64,000 nt of DNA, taken from NCBI GenBank assembly GCA_020161405.1, contig JAIUOD010000001.1:62001-126000 (forward strand), given 5' to 3'. This document shows positions 61,390 to 64,000 of the stretch, in pieces (the stretch's first letter is position 1; the number at the start of each line of letters is the position of its first letter). The translations under genes and the position numbers were made by a program. The notes under the pieces were generated by a model, which was not told where the DNA came from, did no database searches, and was given only the letters and a program-made list of their open reading frames with translations. The stretch is from Pseudomonadota bacterium. GTDB lineage: Bacteria; Pseudomonadota; Alphaproteobacteria; Caulobacterales; Aquidulcibacteraceae.

Positions 61390-61399
61390 TTTTTTTCCT

Positions 61400-62476
61400 T
61401 TAATTCTCACCCTCTTCGGCAAGGCGTTTTGCGGTATCATCGGCGATAAGTGCAGTTACAAAATCTTGAAGGCCACCACCATCCATCACATCATCCAATT
61501 TGTAAAGAGTAAGATTGATGCGGTGATCTGAAACCCGCCCTTGCGGGTAATTATAGGTGCGGATTTTTTCCGACCTATCACCCGATCCAACTTGTGAAGC
61601 GCGCGCATCAGAGCGTGCCTTGGCCTTTTCCTCGCGCTCTTTTTCATAAAGGCGCGCAATAAGGTTTTTCATTGCATTGGCACGGTTTTGATGCTGCGAT
61701 TTTTCCGATGCCGTAACTACAATACCCGATGGCAAGTGGGTAATACGAACCGCTGAATCGGTTTTATTAACGTGCTGCCCACCCGCGCCAGACGAGCGAT
61801 AAGTATCAATACGAATATCCTTATCATGCACTTCAATATTGGTTTCTTCGGGAACAGGTAAAACCGCAACAGTTGCCGCAGAAGTATGAACCCGCCCCTG
61901 TGTTTCGGTTGCAGGGACACGTTGAACGCGATGCGTGCCAGATTCAAATTTCATTTTACCAAACACACCATCGCCATTAATGGTTGCGATAATCTCTTTG
62001 AAACCACCGGCATCACCATCGGACATGGAATCAACTTCCATTTTCCAGCCTTGGTTGGCGGTATAGCGTTGATACATGCGAAACAGGTCACCAACGAAAA
62101 TCGCCGCCTCATCGCCGCCTGTACCTGCGCGTAATTCCAAAATTACCGATGCATCATCATCTTCATCGCGTGGCAAAAGAAGGATTTGTAATTCTTGTTC
62201 GATATTTTCAAGATTTTCTTTAACTTGTGGTAATTCTTCTTGCGCCATTAATGCCATTTCATCAGAAGCTGGCAAACTATCAATCATATCTTGAAGATCA
62301 GCAAGTTCTTTGCGCGCGCTGCGTAATTTATTTATGGCTTCTGCAACGGGTGAAAGTTTGGCACGCTCTTTTGAAAGGCGCATGATTTCAGGGCCGTCAC
62401 TTGCATTTGCAAGGCGGGCATCAATTTCTTCAAATCTATCACTTACGCGTAATAAACGCTCTTCACTTAATTTCAT
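61400..62476 (-). CDS. prfA: Peptide chain release factor 1
   Basis: RF1 terminates translation at UAG and UAA. The 358-residue protein has the GGQ motif ([22 protein letters not shown], about 228-250) that triggers peptide release. The PxT stop-recognition motif is represented by VPATE in [20 protein letters not shown]. The N-terminal [21 protein letters not shown] matches standard RF1 starts at 62476; longer reading frames upstream are not coding. It lacks the RF2 frameshift site, so it is RF1. The prmC gene usually next to it is absent. Confidence 0.95.
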   Translation of the reverse strand: MKLSEERLLRVSDRFEEIDARLANASDGPEIMRLSKERAKLSPVAEAINKLRSARKELADLQDMIDSLPASDEMALMAQEELPQVKENLENIEQELQILLLPRDEDDDASVILELRAGTGGDEAAIFVGDLFRMYQRYTANQGWKMEVDSMSDGDAGGFKEIIATINGDGVFGKMKFESGTHRVQRVPATETQGRVHTSAATVAVLPVPEETNIEVHDKDIRIDTYRSSGAGGQHVNKTDSAVRITHLPSGIVVTASEKSQHQNRANAMKNLIARLYEKEREEKAKARSDARASQVGSGDRSEKIRTYNYPQGRVSDHRINLTLYKLDDVMDGGGLQDFVTALIADDTAKRLAEEGEN

Positions 62477-62653
62477 TTTTTTATCTTTCGCGCCCCCTAT
62501 AACAAATTTATGTAATTTTCCAATTGCCCAACTGCAAACACTATTCCCTTTGATTGAAAACATGCCAATATTTCGCGAAATTGGGGTAAGCCCATCACAA
62601 ACTTATTATTTGTGCTATCAAGATTGGGTATTGCAAATTTTTAGGGGTAAAAA

Positions 62654-63133
62654 ATGGTAAGGAATAATTTTTTTAAAACTGCGGCAATAATAAGCTTTGG
62701 CGCTATGTTCGCTTTAACAGGTTGTGCACACGAACCGAATGTTCCAAATTGGGGGCATGGATCACGTGGTGATGGCCCTCTTGCACACCACCCACAAGGC
62801 GTTGATCATATTAAAACACCACGCGTTATTGAACAGCAGGGCAATGTAATCGCACCACCAACGCCACAAAATTATGATGCCGTTTCTTACCTTACAGGCT
62901 GCACAGGTAGTTTTAGTGTTACGAACCGCAACACTGGCGAATTGCTTGTAACTGGCCGTGGTCTTTCAACACCGCAAGGCATGATGGTTTTGGGTCGTAA
63001 TGGCGAACAAACTGGCAAAATTGTAAATGCTATGGGCGGCCAAAGCCTTACATTCAAACCTGATTGCAATTGCAAGCCACAGCAAGCAGGCATGTCACCA
63101 CCGCCACCAACAATGTGCGCGCCACATAATTAA
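62654..63133 (+). CDS. Putative lipoprotein of unknown function
   Basis: The 159-residue product has a clear lipoprotein signal peptide (KTAAIISFGAMFALTGC, lipobox LTGC with C24). The mature part is rich in Pro, Gly, His and Asn, and has cysteine pairs at CTGSFS and in the CDCNC-like DCNCKPQQ region. A short beta-rich domain (GELLVTGRGLSTPQGMMVLGRNGEQTGKIV) lies between. GGGG stands before the ATG. I recognise no family. The terminator follows at once, so it is monocistronic. Confidence 0.75.
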   Translation: MVRNNFFKTAAIISFGAMFALTGCAHEPNVPNWGHGSRGDGPLAHHPQGVDHIKTPRVIEQQGNVIAPPTPQNYDAVSYLTGCTGSFSVTNRNTGELLVTGRGLSTPQGMMVLGRNGEQTGKIVNAMGGQSLTFKPDCNCKPQQAGMSPPPPTMCAPHN

Positions 63134-63140
63134 TCACAAA

Positions 63141-63168
63141 AAACCCCGCTTTAAACAAAGCGGGGTTT
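63141..63168. terminator. Bidirectional terminator
   Basis: AAACCCCGCTTT (63141-63152) pairs with AAAGCGGGGTTT (63157-63168), with A- and T-runs on both sides. It serves both the lipoprotein gene and the converging rpmB. Confidence 0.9.
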
Positions 63169-63191
63169 TTTATAAGAATATCGGAAAAAAA

Positions 63192-63482
63192 TTACGCAGC
63201 AGCAGCTAATTTAGCTTTGATTTTGCTACGAAGTTTGCGTGCACGATCTGACATTTTCAATGGGTCAGATTTCAAAATGAACGCATCCAAACCACCATTA
63301 TGGTCAACCGAACGCAATGCAGAAACTGCAATACGCAAACGGAAACCTTGACCTAAAGCATCAGACGCCAATGTAACGTCTTGCAAATTAGGCAAATAAC
63401 GGCGTTTAGTTTTAATGTTTGAGTGGCTAACAATATGACCAACCATCGGGCCAACACCAGTAAGTTCGCAACGGCGAGACAT
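63192..63482 (-). CDS. rpmB: 50S ribosomal protein L28
   Basis: L28 is a large-subunit ribosomal protein needed for 70S assembly. The 96-residue product starts [32 protein letters not shown], the family signature, and ends with an alanine/lysine tail ([14 protein letters not shown]). It is the longer alphaproteobacterial form (about 96 residues). The upstream 117 bases to the next gene show no feature I can name. Confidence 0.96.
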   Translation of the reverse strand: MSRRCELTGVGPMVGHIVSHSNIKTKRRYLPNLQDVTLASDALGQGFRLRIAVSALRSVDHNGGLDAFILKSDPLKMSDRARKLRSKIKAKLAAAA

Positions 63483-63599
63483 CGAATTTCTCTTTTCTAT
63501 AGACTATATTTAAAACGTAGAGCGCGCAATTATCGACTTATAATGCAAAAGTCAATGTCAATCAGTGATTTTTGCCACAAACAAAGCCCACCCTTTACA

Positions 63600-63947
63600 T
63601 TAATGCAATTGTGTTAAACCACGCGCATCAATATGAAGGTTCTGATGAAGCACATTTACAATTGACGATGTCCATTCATTCCATATAACAACAATATCAC
63701 AAATATCATTTGATGCATCGCCAATTGTGCGCACCAAATTCTTACTCATTGCCTGTGTCTTAGAGATTTTTAGGCCAACGCAACCATTATCAAGATCAAT
63801 ACTAATATCAGAATGCGCAAGAATCAGTGCAATTAAATGACCATCAACTTCACGTTTTTTGAAAGTGTTGCGGATTTTTTGGCGAACTTTTTGAATTCCA
63901 AATAAATCAGATTGAAACGGTGCGTTGATTGCAAGTGATTGTGACAT
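63600..63947 (-). CDS. Small protein of unknown function
   Basis: This 115-residue soluble protein starts at 63947, where GGAG lies 7 bases upstream; an earlier in-frame ATG has no such signal. It has no signal peptide or membrane segment. The N-terminal third is basic (KVRQKIRNTFKKREVDGHL); the rest is a mixed alpha/beta sequence with several hydrophobic strands (SIDLDNGCVGLKI, DICDIVVIW). I do not recognise the family. It diverges from the start of whatever lies beyond the window. Confidence 0.65.
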   Translation of the reverse strand: MSQSLAINAPFQSDLFGIQKVRQKIRNTFKKREVDGHLIALILAHSDISIDLDNGCVGLKISKTQAMSKNLVRTIGDASNDICDIVVIWNEWTSSIVNVLHQNLHIDARGLTQLH

Positions 63948-64000
63948 TTTATTCTCCGATATTTCCTGTGAATAAATATAAAACATACTTGCGCCATTTT

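Noticed and set aside
1..64000. CRISPR array, integrase, or insertion sequence
   Set aside because: I saw no regular short direct repeats with spacers, no integrase or transposase coding sequence and no insertion-sequence ends.

Overview
The window is a chromosomal segment of an AT-rich alphaproteobacterium with a Caulobacter-type cell cycle. It carries ctrA, sciP and flbD. The flagellar order fliF-fliG-fliH-fliN-flbD-flhA is the Caulobacter class II arrangement, and the ctrA upstream region has three GANTC sites plus CtrA-like boxes. A FzlA-like GST-fold protein and several large TonB-dependent receptors fit a Caulobacterales or Hyphomonadaceae-like lineage. No species is assigned.

Layout. 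1-1.1 kb: rplM-rpsI. 1.2-4.2 kb: a small accessory stretch with an Abi/HEPN-like gene, a BrnT/BrnA toxin-antitoxin pair, a GFA-type zinc protein, a putative lipoprotein and tRNA-Gln(UUG), whose 3' end is mirrored in a long perfect inverted repeat. 4.4-6.2 kb: sppA. 6.4-16.2 kb: three large TonB-dependent receptors (two are tandem paralogues, one of them frameshifted) and the wreck of a fourth. 16.6-22.9 kb: an exported S9 peptidase and peptide ABC transporter parts (substrate-binding protein and two permeases, no ATPases). 23-26.2 kb: mtgA, queG, a probable fzlA and a GyrI-like protein. 26.3-30 kb: yajC-secD-secF and a squalene/phytoene-synthase-family gene. 30-32.8 kb: an acidic membrane protein with a decayed EEP domain, and argC. 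33-34.8 kb: a solitary OLD-family ATPase/TOPRIM nuclease. 34.8-37.6 kb: mnmA, and a TetR-YciI-Tag operon under a perfect palindrome.

37.6-53.5 kb is the main flagellar cluster: flgL and flgK on the minus strand; fliK, flgD, flgE, sciP, fliF, fliG, fliH, fliN, flbD, flhA and flhF on the plus strand. A sigma-54 type promoter precedes fliK and CtrA-like boxes precede sciP and fliF. This fits the known cascade in which CtrA activates early genes, SciP restrains CtrA and FlbD activates sigma-54 hook genes. 53.6-56.7 kb is an iron-uptake pair (PiuC-type oxygenase and catecholate siderophore receptor) behind a Fur-like operator. 56.8-59.5 kb has fliI-fliJ diverging from ctrA. The remainder holds an acyltransferase, prfA, two small exported proteins, rpmB and one unknown gene.

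The parts most worth following up are the regulatory DNA around ctrA, sciP and fliF, the leaderless-looking brnTA promoter, the tRNA-linked inverted repeat, the tandem receptor array with its decay, and the solitary OLD nuclease. Nothing here can be called a new system from sequence alone.
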